Assembly (NCBI RefSeq): GCF_001895925.1
Contig: NZ_MPPI01000001.1
Span: 190,099 to 254,098 of the forward strand
DNA from: Phormidesmis priestleyi ULC007
GTDB lineage: Bacteria > Cyanobacteriota > Cyanobacteriia > Leptolyngbyales > Leptolyngbyaceae
Direction: 5' to 3'
DNA: 64,000 nucleotides
The notes beneath the pieces were generated by a model that was not told the origin of the DNA, searched no databases, and saw nothing but the letters and a program-made list of their open reading frames with translations. Position 1 is the first letter of the stretch, and each line of letters opens with the position of its first letter. Below are positions 1 to 8,876 of the stretch, in pieces. Position numbers and translations under genes: made by a program.

Positions 1-755
1 GCCTCAGCCTGTCCAAATCGAAGTCCTACATGAAGGATGGTTTGGACGAGGATTTGTTCCAGAGGCATTTTACGTCGAAACAGATGGGAGAAGTAGCCCG
101 GAACACTCGCTGGCTGATAGACGATCGCTCGACCCAGTTCGTCAGATAAAGCAGTTGCCACTTCAACAAACGAAAGGGATTCAGATCCCGTCAGGGTATA
201 GATTTGCGCCTGGTGAGATGCGGGATTAATCAGCACGTTAACCGCAACTTCGGCAATGTCACGCCCATCGATGAAGGCAACTCGACCAGCACCCGCAGGC
301 AGGAAGATGCGATCGTCCTGAACAATATCGTCTCGGTAAGCATCGCCGAGATTTTGGGCAAAGAAACCGGGTCTGAGAATTGTCCATCCCTCAGATTTTT
401 GACGAAGGTGTTGCTCGACTGCGTGATGGGGCACGAGAGGATTGTCTGCGGCACCTGCGACGGAAACAAACACGATATGCTGCACACCCTGAGAGCGCGC
501 CACATCAAGAAACGAGTTGAGCGTTTTACGGGTGTCGGAGATGGCTGGAGGGCGCAGCAGAAAAACAGCATTGCAGCCTTGCACCGCCGATCGGAAAGTA
601 CTCGCATTGAGGAAATCGAATGGAACAATCTCAGCACCATCTTGCGAAACAGAGTTCGGCTTGCGTGAGCCGATGCGAAATGGAGCCTGACGAGCGCGGA
701 GACATTCAACCACTGTCGTTCCAATGTTCCCAGAAGCTCCTGTTATAAGAATCAT
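1..755 (-). CDS. NmrA-like NAD(P)-binding reductase, 3' end outside the window
   Basis: Reading leftward from the ATG at 755 gives 251 residues with no stop before the window edge, so the C-terminus is missing. The N-terminus MILITGASGNIG is a Rossmann nucleotide-binding loop with the GxxGxxG spacing of atypical short-chain dehydrogenases. Later segments such as HIVFVSVAGA, WTILRPGFFAQNL and FIDGRDIAEVAVNVL are characteristic of the NmrA/HSCARG-like group (quinone or flavin reductases and redox sensors). The substrate cannot be read from the sequence. The gene is divergent from the META-domain gene at 905, and the 150-bp gap presumably holds both promoters. Open frames of 150-160 codons on either strand inside this gene are out of frame with it and lack family features. 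Confidence 0.85.
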   Translation of the reverse strand, partial: MILITGASGNIGTTVVECLRARQAPFRIGSRKPNSVSQDGAEIVPFDFLNASTFRSAVQGCNAVFLLRPPAISDTRKTLNSFLDVARSQGVQHIVFVSVAGAADNPLVPHHAVEQHLRQKSEGWTILRPGFFAQNLGDAYRDDIVQDDRIFLPAGAGRVAFIDGRDIAEVAVNVLINPASHQAQIYTLTGSESLSFVEVATALSDELGRAIVYQPASVPGYFSHLFRRKMPLEQILVQTILHVGLRFGQAE

Positions 756-904
756 GATGTTTCACACTATCGTTAGTACTTTCTTGGGATGATAAAATTA
801 GCCTGTATTGAAGCAGTAATTAGTGCAGGCATGATACTGGCTCGATCGCTCACTGCTACCAAACACGGAGATTATCAAAACGGTTCATTATTTGGTGCTT
901 ATTT

Positions 905-1432
905 ATGAACTATAAGTCTTCCAGCCAACAATTAACGGGTTGTATAGTAACTTTGACGATCGGGCTAGTTGGAGTAACTGCTGCAAATTCTGCAATCGCA
1001 TACCCTGTCTCTGGAAAACCTCTGCTTATGGCTCAATCTGCTTCCTCAATTGCAGGTAGTTGGCGATTGGTCATTATGGCAGAGCCAACCTCTCCGGGTG
1101 TTGTTCCGCAAGCTACTAAACTGACAGCCGACTTTTCGGGCAATTCTTCAGAACCTGGGAAAGCCAATCACCTCACGGGTTCGGGTGGATGCAACCGCTT
1201 TATGGGAAGCTACCAAATCAAGGGGAATCACTTGAGTATTGGTACTCTTGCATCAACGCGCAAGGCTTGTGAGGAGTCTATCCTGAACCAGGAGTTCCGG
1301 TATCTCAAGGCTTTAGAAGGCGCTCAACGGTATGAGGTGGATAGTCAGGGTCAATTGACAATCTTTTATCAGACCGGGCAGGAGTCAGGGGTTTTGCGTT
1401 TTACCTCTCAAACTGTCCGAGAGTTATGGTAA
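905..1432 (+). CDS. Secreted META-domain protein (HslJ-like)
   Basis: This 175-residue protein starts with a hydrophobic segment (about residues 10-32, ending near ANSAIA) that looks like a Sec signal peptide, so the product is probably periplasmic. An LTGC string at residues 10-13 resembles a lipobox but comes too early to be convincing. The mature part carries the META fold signature: GSWRL near residue 51, then GSGGCNRFMGSY at 93-103, and a conserved Cys near residue 120 (TRKACEES). META/HslJ proteins are linked to heat, novobiocin or stress resistance in enterobacteria, but the biochemical role is unknown. It is monocistronic and divergent from the reductase gene upstream. Confidence 0.85.
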   Translation: MNYKSSSQQLTGCIVTLTIGLVGVTAANSAIAYPVSGKPLLMAQSASSIAGSWRLVIMAEPTSPGVVPQATKLTADFSGNSSEPGKANHLTGSGGCNRFMGSYQIKGNHLSIGTLASTRKACEESILNQEFRYLKALEGAQRYEVDSQGQLTIFYQTGQESGVLRFTSQTVRELW

Positions 1433-1544
1433 GAGGTAATATTTGAACACTCAACTGAATAAAGCCAATCCGCAGATCGGGAGTATCAATGTCACACGAT
1501 CGCTCCTCAGGATCGTGAATTAAATAACGTCGGTTACTTGCAAC

Positions 1545-1580
1545 GTCAATGGGCACGGCAGTGCCATGCCCCTACGTAAT
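1545..1580. repeat. Short dispersed GC-rich repeat
   Basis: The stretch around GGGCACGGCAGTGCCATGCC is a small imperfect palindrome followed by CCCTACG. Similar GTAGGGGC and GTGCC strings occur near 14695, 21300, 55440 and 62690. It lies just upstream of the DUF3611 gene and accounts for the implausible N-terminal extension of that reading frame. Confidence 0.5.
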
Positions 1581-1628
1581 CGGAAACCCCGACTCACCCT
1601 TCACATTCCTTCTATAGGAAACCCTTCT

Positions 1629-2228
1629 ATGTTTAACTTCCTCGATTCTGAAGCACCAAAACCGACTCCTCAACAGATTGCTCATTCCTTCCGCTGGTTG
1701 GGCTGGACTGGCTTCTGGCTGCAAGCTCTGCTGGGGTTTATTCCGATCTTAGTAGTGGTCGTGAACGTTCTGTTTAAACCAGGACAGAGCGGCGGATTTT
1801 CCTTTGGTTTGTGGTTGGCGATCGCCTGCTTAGTCGCCCTGATCTTCAGTATTTACTGGTGTTTTCGCTATACGCGGCTGGCAAGTAAGTTAGAGGTGCG
1901 GGATCAGCGCCCTGCAAAGTCTCAGGTCATGCGAGATGTCAAACTTGGGCTGCTGGCTAATATCGGTATTATGACGATCGCCGTGCTGATCGCGATGATG
2001 CGGGTGAGCGGGTTGACCTACAAAATGTTAACGCTGCCCCAAGGTGGAGCGGTGTTAACTCCCAATCAAATTGGAACAACGCTGGCAGCGCCAGGGGCAC
2101 TGATCACCCCATCGAGTATGATTGCAATTCAAGCGATGATTAGCGCGATCGCGGCTGGGCTAGTGGGAGCCGTTGTCGCCTTGCTGCTGCTCTATCAAGT
2201 CGGGCAACGTCGCAACACGAATGATTAA
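1629..2228 (+). CDS. DUF3611 family membrane protein
   Basis: The protein is 199 residues from the ATG at 1629 (MFNFLDSEAPKPTPQQIAHS). The frame is open back to 1566, but that part lies in repeat DNA and does not look like protein, so the internal start is preferred. About four transmembrane segments are visible: one after the conserved AHSFRWLGWTGFWLQ motif, one around LWLAIACLVALIFSIYW, one around LLANIGIMTIAVLIAM, and a C-terminal one around GLVGAVVALLLLY. DUF3611 is found in cyanobacteria and plastids and its function is unknown. It is followed 27 bp later by an AI-2E family gene on the same strand and may be co-transcribed with it. Confidence 0.85.
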   Translation: MFNFLDSEAPKPTPQQIAHSFRWLGWTGFWLQALLGFIPILVVVVNVLFKPGQSGGFSFGLWLAIACLVALIFSIYWCFRYTRLASKLEVRDQRPAKSQVMRDVKLGLLANIGIMTIAVLIAMMRVSGLTYKMLTLPQGGAVLTPNQIGTTLAAPGALITPSSMIAIQAMISAIAAGLVGAVVALLLLYQVGQRRNTND

Positions 2229-2255
2229 TTCTAAACCACCCATTGCAAACACCCT

Positions 2256-3326
2256 ATGCGTCCGCCGACCTCACCTCCGCCATCGTCTAACCTGTGGCAA
2301 ACCCTGAATCATTCCACCCTTTTTCGCTACATCTTGTTGGTTGGCTGTGGCTGGATCACCGTGTTGCTGATCAATTATTTCCACAGCACGATCGCCCTGT
2401 TTACAGCCGCAGGAATTTTTGCCGCGCTATTAAATTATCCGTCGGTTTGGCTATCGCGTTACATTCCCAGAGGGCTGGCGATCGCCCTTACTTTTATTGT
2501 GACAGTCGCCTTACTGCTGGTTGTGGTCACGTTTGTTGGAATAGAAGTGCTGAATCAGGGACAGGGTTTGCTAATCCATATCAGAGATGCTTTAGATCAG
2601 CAAAACGCCCTGCCATTCCAAGATCTCCTCAACCGACTAGACATCGGCAAAGTCGTTGGCACATTACAAACGGGTTTGACTTCTGGCTTAGGCATTGTGC
2701 GGGGCATCTTTTCCAGCCTCTTTACCGGAATTTTTGGGGCAGTCATCTGCATCTATATGTTGATTGACGGTGAAAAGCTGTGGCAGTCGTTTCTTAAACT
2801 GATCCCAGTCGCTTCTCGCGATCGATTTGCCAGGACTTTCCGGCAAAGTTTTCTCGGATTTATTCGCGGTCAACTGCTGTTGATGCTGTTTCTATCGAGC
2901 ACTACGGGTCTAATTTTTCCACTTTTAGGCGTGAGATATTCGCTGCTTTTGGCGGTCATTCTTGGCATAATTGACGCTATTCCTGGAATTGGAGCTACCC
3001 TTGGAACTATCATCGTCGTCTTTTTAGTCTTCACCTCTCAAGGAGGCGCGATCGCTTTAAAAGTGTTGATCGTTTGCCTTGTGCTGATTCAAATTCAAGA
3101 TAATGTGATCCGTCCTAAAGTTATGGGAAGTGCTCTGGAATTGAATCCAGTCGTTCTATTTCTTGCCCTGTTTATTGGCGAACGGGTGGCTGGATTATTG
3201 GGAGTCTTTCTGGCGATTCCAATTGCTGGCATGATTGCTCTCTGGATGGGATCAGTCAAAGAAGAGGCAGATCTAGCCCTGAAAGAGTCCACGGTGAACG
3301 TTGTTGAGCCATCAGAAAAGTCTTAA
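2256..3326 (+). CDS. AI-2E family transporter
   Basis: This 356-residue integral membrane protein has the usual layout of the AI-2E/PerM family. There are paired N-terminal helices (LFRYILLVGCGWITVLLINYF and ALFTAAGIFAALL), an amphipathic central region, and C-terminal helices that include the family motif IIDAIPGIGATLGT and PKVMGSALELNPVVLFLAL. Members include the autoinducer-2 exporter TqsA and Na+/H+ antiporters, so the substrate cannot be assigned. The gene sits 27 bp after DUF3611 and 12 bp before a YihY/BrkB gene, which suggests an operon of inner-membrane proteins. Nothing looks truncated. Confidence 0.9.
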   Translation: MRPPTSPPPSSNLWQTLNHSTLFRYILLVGCGWITVLLINYFHSTIALFTAAGIFAALLNYPSVWLSRYIPRGLAIALTFIVTVALLLVVVTFVGIEVLNQGQGLLIHIRDALDQQNALPFQDLLNRLDIGKVVGTLQTGLTSGLGIVRGIFSSLFTGIFGAVICIYMLIDGEKLWQSFLKLIPVASRDRFARTFRQSFLGFIRGQLLLMLFLSSTTGLIFPLLGVRYSLLLAVILGIIDAIPGIGATLGTIIVVFLVFTSQGGAIALKVLIVCLVLIQIQDNVIRPKVMGSALELNPVVLFLALFIGERVAGLLGVFLAIPIAGMIALWMGSVKEEADLALKESTVNVVEPSEKS

Positions 3327-3338
3327 TTAACAGTTCCT

Positions 3339-4304
3339 ATGATTCGCTATATCCGATCGACCCTCCTACCTTACGTTCGGTCTACTATCTTGCCCTCAAA
3401 GCCAGTTCAACTCCTGATCAAGACTGGGGTGAAGTGGGATCAAGATAATTGCCCTGGCATGGCAGCCGCCCTCTCGTACTATGCCCTCTTCTCACTGTTT
3501 CCCTTGCTGTTAGTCATACTGAGCATTATTGGTTCGCTCATTGGGCCGAATACGGAAGCATTTCAACATATTCAGGGAGTCATCGATCGCTATCTGCCTC
3601 CAGAAGTGCATGATTTGATCAAAGGAACCGTGATTGCCCTCAACGAAAATAGTGTCGGTGCCGGGATCGTGGGATTCACCTTGCTGTTATTTGCAGCCAG
3701 TAGTGTCTTCTCGATTCTCAGGAGTTCGGTGAATCGAATTTGGCGATCGCCGAGTCGAGTTTCTGAAGCCGGATCAATTTTTAAGATGGCGCTTTTCTTT
3801 GGGGTTAACCAACTTCTGGCGTTTCTATTAGTGTTGGGGACTGCCCTACTGATGCTAACTTCATTAGTCACAAGTATTGCTATCAAAACTATCCTAAATT
3901 TAATCGCAACCTTTCAAGAAACCTTCTCCTTCATCCAGGTTGACGAATTGCAGTTAGCTAAGGGGCTTCAAGCCGGGTCATCATTTTTGGTTCTGTCTCT
4001 GGTTGCCTGCATTCTGTTTAAGATTCTGCCGTCTGTTTATGTGGGCTGGCAGGATGTCTGGCTGGCTGCTTTACTCACCGCCTTGCTGCTGGTGGTGTTG
4101 CAACAACTAGTTAGTAACAGTGTGATTACGATCGGGAGTCATTTCCTTTCCTATGGCGTGATTGGGAGCGTCATGGTGCTGATGCTATGGATTTTTCTAA
4201 CGTGCCAAATCTTCTTTGCTGGCTGTGTGTTTTCCTACGTTTATGCCCATCTTTTTGGTAGCCGTCGTCACACAACAGATTATTTGAATGGTGTACAGCA
4301 ATGA
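3339..4304 (+). CDS. YihY/virulence factor BrkB family membrane protein
   Basis: The 321-residue protein has the BrkB/YihY signature AAALSYYALFSLFPLLLV near residue 43. Five further hydrophobic segments follow, for example VGFTLLLFAASSVFSIL, ALFFGVNQLLAFLLVLG and the C-terminal VLMLWIFLTCQIFFAGCVFS, giving six predicted helices as in the family. The family was once mis-annotated as ribonuclease BN; its function is still unclear, and transport or envelope roles have been proposed. It follows the AI-2E gene by 12 bp and precedes a lipoprotein gene by about 37 bp, so it probably belongs to the same transcript. Confidence 0.9.
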   Translation: MIRYIRSTLLPYVRSTILPSKPVQLLIKTGVKWDQDNCPGMAAALSYYALFSLFPLLLVILSIIGSLIGPNTEAFQHIQGVIDRYLPPEVHDLIKGTVIALNENSVGAGIVGFTLLLFAASSVFSILRSSVNRIWRSPSRVSEAGSIFKMALFFGVNQLLAFLLVLGTALLMLTSLVTSIAIKTILNLIATFQETFSFIQVDELQLAKGLQAGSSFLVLSLVACILFKILPSVYVGWQDVWLAALLTALLLVVLQQLVSNSVITIGSHFLSYGVIGSVMVLMLWIFLTCQIFFAGCVFSYVYAHLFGSRRHTTDYLNGVQQ

Positions 4305-4341
4305 TTTTGTGTAAGCTACCTCGTACCCAATCCTATTTCCA

Positions 4342-4869
4342 ATGAAGCGATACTTGTGTAGTTATCTCGTGCCCCTGTTTGTATTGCTTACAGCTTGCAC
4401 GCCATCAAAAACGCCACCAGAGGCTGCCCCTCCCCTGAAAGCAGTCACCCTTGACAACAGCGTAAAGATCATCGCAGGGCAAACGGTCTATGTTCCCATT
4501 TACTCACATATCTATACGTGGGAGCAGAGCCGAACAATCGACTTAACCGCTACATTAAGTGTTCGCAATGCTGACCTGACCCACCCAATTATTGTTGCTT
4601 CTGTAAATTACTACGATAGTAGCGGTAAGCCTGTCCGCAAATATTTAGAGCAACCCGTAGAACTTGAACCGTTGGCTTCGACCAGTTTTGTAGTGAATCA
4701 AGAAGACACTAGAGGCGGATCAGGAGCCGCTTTTGTTGTGGAATGGGTGACTCAAAAAGAAGTTTCTGTGCCCGTAATAGAGTCAGTCATGATCAATACC
4801 AGTACCAATCAGGGAATCTCCTTTGTTAGCCCTGGACGAGTGATCAAAAGTCGGGTAAGTAGCAAGTAA
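4342..4869 (+). CDS. DUF3124 domain lipoprotein
   Basis: This 175-residue protein begins with a lipoprotein signal peptide ending in LLTAC, with the modified Cys at residue 19. The rest matches DUF3124: VYVPIYSHIYTWEQSRTIDLTATLS, then NADLTHPIIVASVNYYDSSG, and a C-terminal GGSGAAFVVEWV segment. DUF3124 looks like an immunoglobulin-like beta domain and has no assigned function. It closes the run of membrane genes that starts at 1629. The 175-bp gap after it contains only a small GACGC/GCGTC hairpin at 4937-4951 before the copper locus. Confidence 0.85.
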   Translation: MKRYLCSYLVPLFVLLTACTPSKTPPEAAPPLKAVTLDNSVKIIAGQTVYVPIYSHIYTWEQSRTIDLTATLSVRNADLTHPIIVASVNYYDSSGKPVRKYLEQPVELEPLASTSFVVNQEDTRGGSGAAFVVEWVTQKEVSVPVIESVMINTSTNQGISFVSPGRVIKSRVSSK

Positions 4870-5044
4870 GAGCATTCTAAATTTAGGATAGGTGCCCTTA
4901 TTTGGCGTGATCGGCCTATTGAGTTATCAGCACGGAGACGCGATTAGCGTCAAGCGCAACTCCGCCGGAACCGCACAAACAATTCTCTAACGTGAAAGCC
5001 AGAAACTGTGATTCTGTTTTCTTGTTTTCTCCAGGAGGTAGATT

Positions 5045-5417
5045 ATGACCGCGACTCAATCTCATCAATCTCAACTTGAATCCTGCATTGAAGCCTGTCT
5101 CGATTGTCTGCGTGAATGTGAAAACTGCGCCACTGCTTGCCTCGATAGCGAGATGATAGAAATGATGGCTCACTGTATCAAGACCTGTCGTGACTGTGCC
5201 GATACCTGCGATATTTGCGCTCGGTTTATGGCTCGAAATTCCGATCTCCATGCTCAATTGTGTGGCGTTTGTGCAGAAGCGTGCGGTGCCTTCGGCTCTC
5301 GCTTTGCGAGTTCGCTGTGCGGCTGAGTGTGCAAAACACGATTATGACCCCTGCCAGCGGTGTGCTGAGGCTTGCCATCGTTGTGCCGAGTCCTGTCGTC
5401 AAATGGCAACGGCTTAA
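5045..5417 (+). pseudogene. Four-helix-bundle copper-binding (Csp-like) protein, frameshifted by a 25-nt insertion
   Basis: The first frame, from an ATG behind the strong ribosome site AGGAGGT, encodes 93 residues rich in CxxxC pairs (CIEACLDCLRECENCATAC, CIKTCRDCADTCDICARF). It ends in the non-family tail GAFGSRFASSLCG. The next frame supplies the missing C-terminus, CAAECAKHDYDPCQRCAEAC, ending at 5417. Removing the 25 bases at 5293-5317 joins the two frames as CAEACGACAAECAKHDYDPC, the expected Csp/DUF326 pattern. Intact members store cuprous ions on cysteines inside a four-helix bundle. The shortened product lacks the fourth helix, so it is probably impaired. It is the first gene of the copper locus. 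A sequencing error is unlikely because 25 structured bases are involved. Confidence 0.8.
5293..5317. repeat. 25-nt palindromic insertion inside the Csp gene
   Basis: The inserted bases contain the perfect hairpin CTCGC-TTT-GCGAG. Their removal restores a continuous, family-like protein, and 25 is not a multiple of three, so the insertion shifts the frame. No flanking direct repeat is evident, and no second copy was noticed in the window. Confidence 0.65.
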
Positions 5418-5445
5418 TGGCGACCTAAAACGGTTTTGCGCTGCC

Positions 5446-5490
5446 GAGGCTGTCTCTCAAACATAGAGACGGCCTCTTCTCAGTTTTTAG
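5446..5490 (+). terminator. Rho-independent terminator after the Csp gene
   Basis: The arms GAGGCTGTCTCT (5446-5457) and AGAGACGGCCTC (5465-5476) pair over 12 bp with one G-U pair around a 7-nt loop. A T-rich stretch follows, ending in GTTTTT. It lies 30 bp after the end of the Csp frame and should separate it from the chaperone gene. Confidence 0.75.
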
Positions 5491-5594
5491 GAGAATTTTT
5501 ATGCGGTTCCTGCACTAATCGCTTGACTCTCCAGTGGGCTAGACAGTTCAGAATGGAGTCAATCACAAAGTCACCTCAAGGAAGCTCTTATCTC

Positions 5595-5789
5595 ATGACC
5601 CTACAACTCACAGTTCCCAACATGGCTTGTTCTGCTTGCAGCGACACGATTACTAATGCTGTTAAATCGCTTGATTCTAATGCCAAAGTCAACGCTGACC
5701 CCAAAACGAAGATCGTCAGCATCGAAACGCAAGCCACAGAAGCAGATGTGAAACAAGTGATTACCGCCGCAGGCTATACCGTTGCCTAA
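5595..5789 (+). CDS. CopZ/Atx1-like copper chaperone (heavy-metal-associated domain)
   Basis: This protein is 64 residues from the ATG at 5595, preceded by AAGGAAG. The frame is open upstream to 5436, but that part crosses the terminator and is not protein-like. The protein is a single HMA domain: the metal-binding MACSAC (M-x-C-x-x-C) follows the first strand, and the C-terminal ITAAGYTV closes the ferredoxin-like fold. Such proteins carry Cu(I) in the cytosol to P-type ATPases. The CopA gene about 200 bp downstream has a matching N-terminal HMA domain, so the two are likely partners. The gap between them holds dispersed repeats. Confidence 0.88.
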   Translation: MTLQLTVPNMACSACSDTITNAVKSLDSNAKVNADPKTKIVSIETQATEADVKQVITAAGYTVA

Positions 5790-5827
5790 TCTTACGCGAC
5801 GTGCAACTTTCCTAAAACCGCTCAAAA

Positions 5828-5945
5828 GCAACCCTCACCCTAGCTCTCTCCCACAGGAGAGGGAACTAGAAAGTATCTGAAAGCCCTTCGTCTCCCTGGG
5901 AAGAAGGGTTGCGAGGGCTTCGCCCCCCTTCGTGAGGAGGGTTCT
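5828..5945. repeat. Dispersed CCCTCACCCT/CTCTCCC...GGAGAGGG repeat
   Basis: This gap holds CTCTCTCCCACAGGAGAGGG, a palindrome of a type common in cyanobacterial gaps, followed by a second GC-rich palindrome around GAGGGCTTCGCCCCCCTTC. Relatives occur at 23214-23305 and 51131-51160. No gene is apparent between 5790 and 5994. Confidence 0.6.
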
Positions 5946-5994
5946 GAGTCGCACATCGCGTTAATTTTCCTACCCTTCATTCCTTCTCTAACCG

Positions 5995-8295
5995 ATGGAA
6001 ACCAACACCCTAAAATTAAGCGGCATGAGTTGTGCCTCGTGCGCTCATAGCGTTGAAGATGCGATTCGATCGGTTCCCGGTGTCGCTGAAGTTAACGTCA
6101 ATTTTGGAGCTGAACAAGCCACTCTTCAGTACGATTCTAAGCAGACAAACTTGGAGCAGATTCAACACGCGATCGTTGACGCTGGATACAGTTCCTACTC
6201 GCTGCAAGACCAAGAGTTTATCACCGACGAAACTGAAGCTGAGAAAACAGCCCGATCGCGAGAATTTCGTCACTTACGCAATAAAGTCATTGTCGCGGGT
6301 GTGATCAGTGCGGTTCTAGTCATTGGTTCATTCCCGATGATGCTAGGGTTGCCGATTCCATTCATTCCCGCATGGCTCCACAATTCCTGGTTACAACTCG
6401 CTCTTTCAACAGCCGTATTATTTTGGTGCGGTCGAGAGTTTTTCATGAATGCTTGGAAAGCCTTCAAGCGGCACACGGCAACGATGGATACTTTGGTTTC
6501 ACTGGGCACGGGATCGGCTTATCTGTATTCGATCGTAGCGACGGTGATTCCTGGCTTTTTTATCGCTCAAGGACTTAATGCTGATGTCTACTACGAAGCG
6601 GCAAATGTGATTATCACGCTGATTTTGCTCGGTCGTTTGCTCGAAATGCGGGCACGAGGACAAACGTCAGACGCGATTCGGAAACTGATCGGGTTACAAG
6701 CGCGTGATGCCCGAATTATGCGGAACGGGCAAGAACTCGAAGTGCCGATTCAAGAAGTTCAGATCGGTGATGTGGTGATGGTGCGTCCGGGTGAAAAGAT
6801 TCCGGTGGATGGTGAAGTGGTGGAAGGGACTTCAACGATCGATGAATCGATGGTGACAGGCGAGAGTATGCCGACCAAAAAGCAGCCTGGAGATGAAGTC
6901 ATTGGCGCAACAATGAACAAAACTGGCAGCTTTCGATTTCGAGCGACTCGTGTGGGCAAAGATACCGTTCTGGCGCAGATTGTTCAACTCGTACAGCAAG
7001 CGCAAGGATCAAAAGCGCCGATTCAGCGATTAGCCGATCAAGTCACAGGTTGGTTTGTGCCTGTAGTGATTGCCATTGCGATCGCAACCTTCGTCATCTG
7101 GTTCAATGTTATGGGCAATGTGACGTTAGCTTTAATTACAACTGTTGGCGTGTTAATCATTGCGTGTCCTTGTGCATTGGGACTGGCAACCCCCACTTCT
7201 GTAATGGTCGGGACTGGCAAAGGCGCGGAGAACGGCATTTTGATTAAGGGAGCCGAAAGTCTAGAACTCGCCCATCAGATCGAAACGATCGTCTTCGACA
7301 AAACCGGAACCATCACCGAAGGCAAACCGACCGTTATTGATTTTGTGACCACCGTAGGCAGCGCAAACGAACTGAAATTATTAGGTCTTGCTGCTTCTGT
7401 AGAACGCAATTCCGAGCATCCATTAGCCGAAGCCGTGGTGCGATATGCTCAATCTCAGGAAGTAACTTTGGACGATGTACAGCACTTTGAAGCCATCGCA
7501 GGTAGCGGCGTTGAGGGAACCGTTTCTAACCATTTTGTTCAAATTGGAACGCAACGATGGTTGAACGAACTGGGTATCAATACTACCCCTCTCGAAACTG
7601 AGAAAAGCCGATTAGAGTCGCTTGGAAAAACAGTGGTGCTGATTGCGATCGATCGTCAACTTCAAGGGTTAATGGGCATTTCTGATGCGCTCAAACCGTC
7701 TTCTGCTCAGGCAGTTCGCGCATTGCAACGTTTGGGCCTCGACGTGGTGATGTTGACCGGAGATAATCAGCAAACGGCAGACGCGATCGCCCGTGAAGTC
7801 GGGATTCAAACCGTAATTGCCGAAGTCCGACCGGAGCAAAAAGCAGCCGTGATTGAATCGATCCAGAGCGGCAAGTTTGGCAAACCGTCAATGACTCAGA
7901 CAAAATTTCGCCATACTCAATCAACGATCGTGGCGATGGTCGGAGACGGGATTAATGATGCGCCTGCATTAGCTCAAGCCGATGTGGGTATTGCGATCGG
8001 AACGGGAACCGATGTCGCGATCGCAGCCAGCGACATTACCTTAATCTCTGGCGATCTTCAAAGTATTGTGACTGCAATTCAACTCAGCCGTGCCACCATG
8101 ACGAATATTCGTCAAAATCTTTTCTTTGCGTTTATCTACAATGCATTAGGTATTCCGATCGCAGCAGGCATTCTCTTTCCAGTCTTTGGCTGGTTACTCA
8201 ACCCAATCATCGCAGGTGGTGCAATGGCGTTTAGCTCAGTGTCAGTTCTTACGAATGCGCTCAGGTTGCGGAACTTTAAGCCCAAAGTAATTTAA
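5995..8295 (+). CDS. copA: Copper-translocating P1B-type ATPase CopA
   Basis: The 766-residue protein has all landmarks of a Cu(I) P1B-ATPase. One N-terminal HMA domain has CASC at residues 13-16. The CPC metal-site motif in [13 protein letters not shown] is at about 391-393. The phosphorylation loop DKTGT starts at about 435, an SEHPLAEA motif lies in the nucleotide-binding domain, and [10 protein letters not shown] starts near 650. TGES is present in the actuator domain ([12 protein letters not shown]). It pumps Cu(I) out of the cytosol or toward thylakoids; which of these cannot be read here. The neighbouring chaperone and cupredoxin support copper as substrate. A 9-bp gap containing AAGGAGA leads to the next gene, so the two are one operon. 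Confidence 0.95.
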   Translation: METNTLKLSGMSCASCAHSVEDAIRSVPGVAEVNVNFGAEQATLQYDSKQTNLEQIQHAIVDAGYSSYSLQDQEFITDETEAEKTARSREFRHLRNKVIVAGVISAVLVIGSFPMMLGLPIPFIPAWLHNSWLQLALSTAVLFWCGREFFMNAWKAFKRHTATMDTLVSLGTGSAYLYSIVATVIPGFFIAQGLNADVYYEAANVIITLILLGRLLEMRARGQTSDAIRKLIGLQARDARIMRNGQELEVPIQEVQIGDVVMVRPGEKIPVDGEVVEGTSTIDESMVTGESMPTKKQPGDEVIGATMNKTGSFRFRATRVGKDTVLAQIVQLVQQAQGSKAPIQRLADQVTGWFVPVVIAIAIATFVIWFNVMGNVTLALITTVGVLIIACPCALGLATPTSVMVGTGKGAENGILIKGAESLELAHQIETIVFDKTGTITEGKPTVIDFVTTVGSANELKLLGLAASVERNSEHPLAEAVVRYAQSQEVTLDDVQHFEAIAGSGVEGTVSNHFVQIGTQRWLNELGINTTPLETEKSRLESLGKTVVLIAIDRQLQGLMGISDALKPSSAQAVRALQRLGLDVVMLTGDNQQTADAIAREVGIQTVIAEVRPEQKAAVIESIQSGKFGKPSMTQTKFRHTQSTIVAMVGDGINDAPALAQADVGIAIGTGTDVAIAASDITLISGDLQSIVTAIQLSRATMTNIRQNLFFAFIYNALGIPIAAGILFPVFGWLLNPIIAGGAMAFSSVSVLTNALRLRNFKPKVI

Positions 8296-8304
8296 GGAGA
8301 AACA

Positions 8305-8874
8305 ATGACGCAGAAATACTGGATTGTTAGAAGTTTGGCTTTTGGGTTGATGCTAGGCATCTCAGGCAAAGCGGTTGCCCAAATGCCGCACGACGAAATG
8401 CAACCCTCTGGAGCCGAGCAACCCACTCAGTTTCAACGCATCGACCAACCGCTTTGGCTCAAAAGTGCGGTGACAGCAGGCGGAATCGGATTGATTGGCG
8501 TAGAACTCTGGTGGTTTTTGTTCAGTCAGTCTAAGTCTCGCAAAGCCGACACGAACCAGGGCATCCAGGAAGCTACAATCACAGTGGATGGCGGCTATGA
8601 ACCCAATCGCATTGTGGTCAGTGTTGGGCAACCTGTGCGACTGAACTTCGATCGCCGCGATCCGTCTAGTTGTCTCGAAGCCGTGCGAATTCCTGACTTT
8701 CACATCGCAAAAGACCTGCCACTCAACCAAGTGACCGCGATCGAGTTCACGCCCACCCAACCCGGAGAGTATCCATTCACCTGTGGCATGAATATGTTTC
8801 ACGGCATGATTGAAGTGCAGGGAACAAAACGTTTAGAAGCGACGGCTCAAAATCTTGTTTCACAAAGGAGTTAA
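8305..8874 (+). CDS. Membrane-anchored cupredoxin-domain protein
   Basis: This 189-residue protein has a signal sequence (LAFGLMLGISGKAVAQ), a Met/His-containing linker (MPHDEMQ), one transmembrane helix around TAGGIGLIGVELWWFLF, and a C-terminal cupredoxin domain from about residue 90. The domain ends in FTCGMNMFHGMIEV, where Cys, His and Met stand as in cupredoxin copper sites, and the strand VGQPVRLNFDRRDPSSC is also conserved. Its place directly between copA and a MerR gene (9-bp and 2-bp spacing) argues for binding copper on the far side of the membrane. Whether it is a chaperone, a sink or part of an oxidase-like system is not known. Confidence 0.85.
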   Translation: MTQKYWIVRSLAFGLMLGISGKAVAQMPHDEMQPSGAEQPTQFQRIDQPLWLKSAVTAGGIGLIGVELWWFLFSQSKSRKADTNQGIQEATITVDGGYEPNRIVVSVGQPVRLNFDRRDPSSCLEAVRIPDFHIAKDLPLNQVTAIEFTPTQPGEYPFTCGMNMFHGMIEVQGTKRLEATAQNLVSQRS

Positions 8875-8876
8875 TC

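Noticed and set aside
204-724. Open frames of about 150-165 codons on both strands near the start of the window
   Set aside because: They are out of frame with the NmrA-like gene that covers the same bases, have no family features, and their residues look random.
5190-5417. A separate small Cys-rich gene
   Set aside because: Its C-terminal half is the missing end of the Csp protein in another frame; joining across the 25-nt insertion explains it better.
5436-5594. A longer N-terminus for the CopZ-like protein
   Set aside because: The extension crosses a terminator hairpin and does not look like an HMA protein; the ATG at 5595 has a ribosome site.
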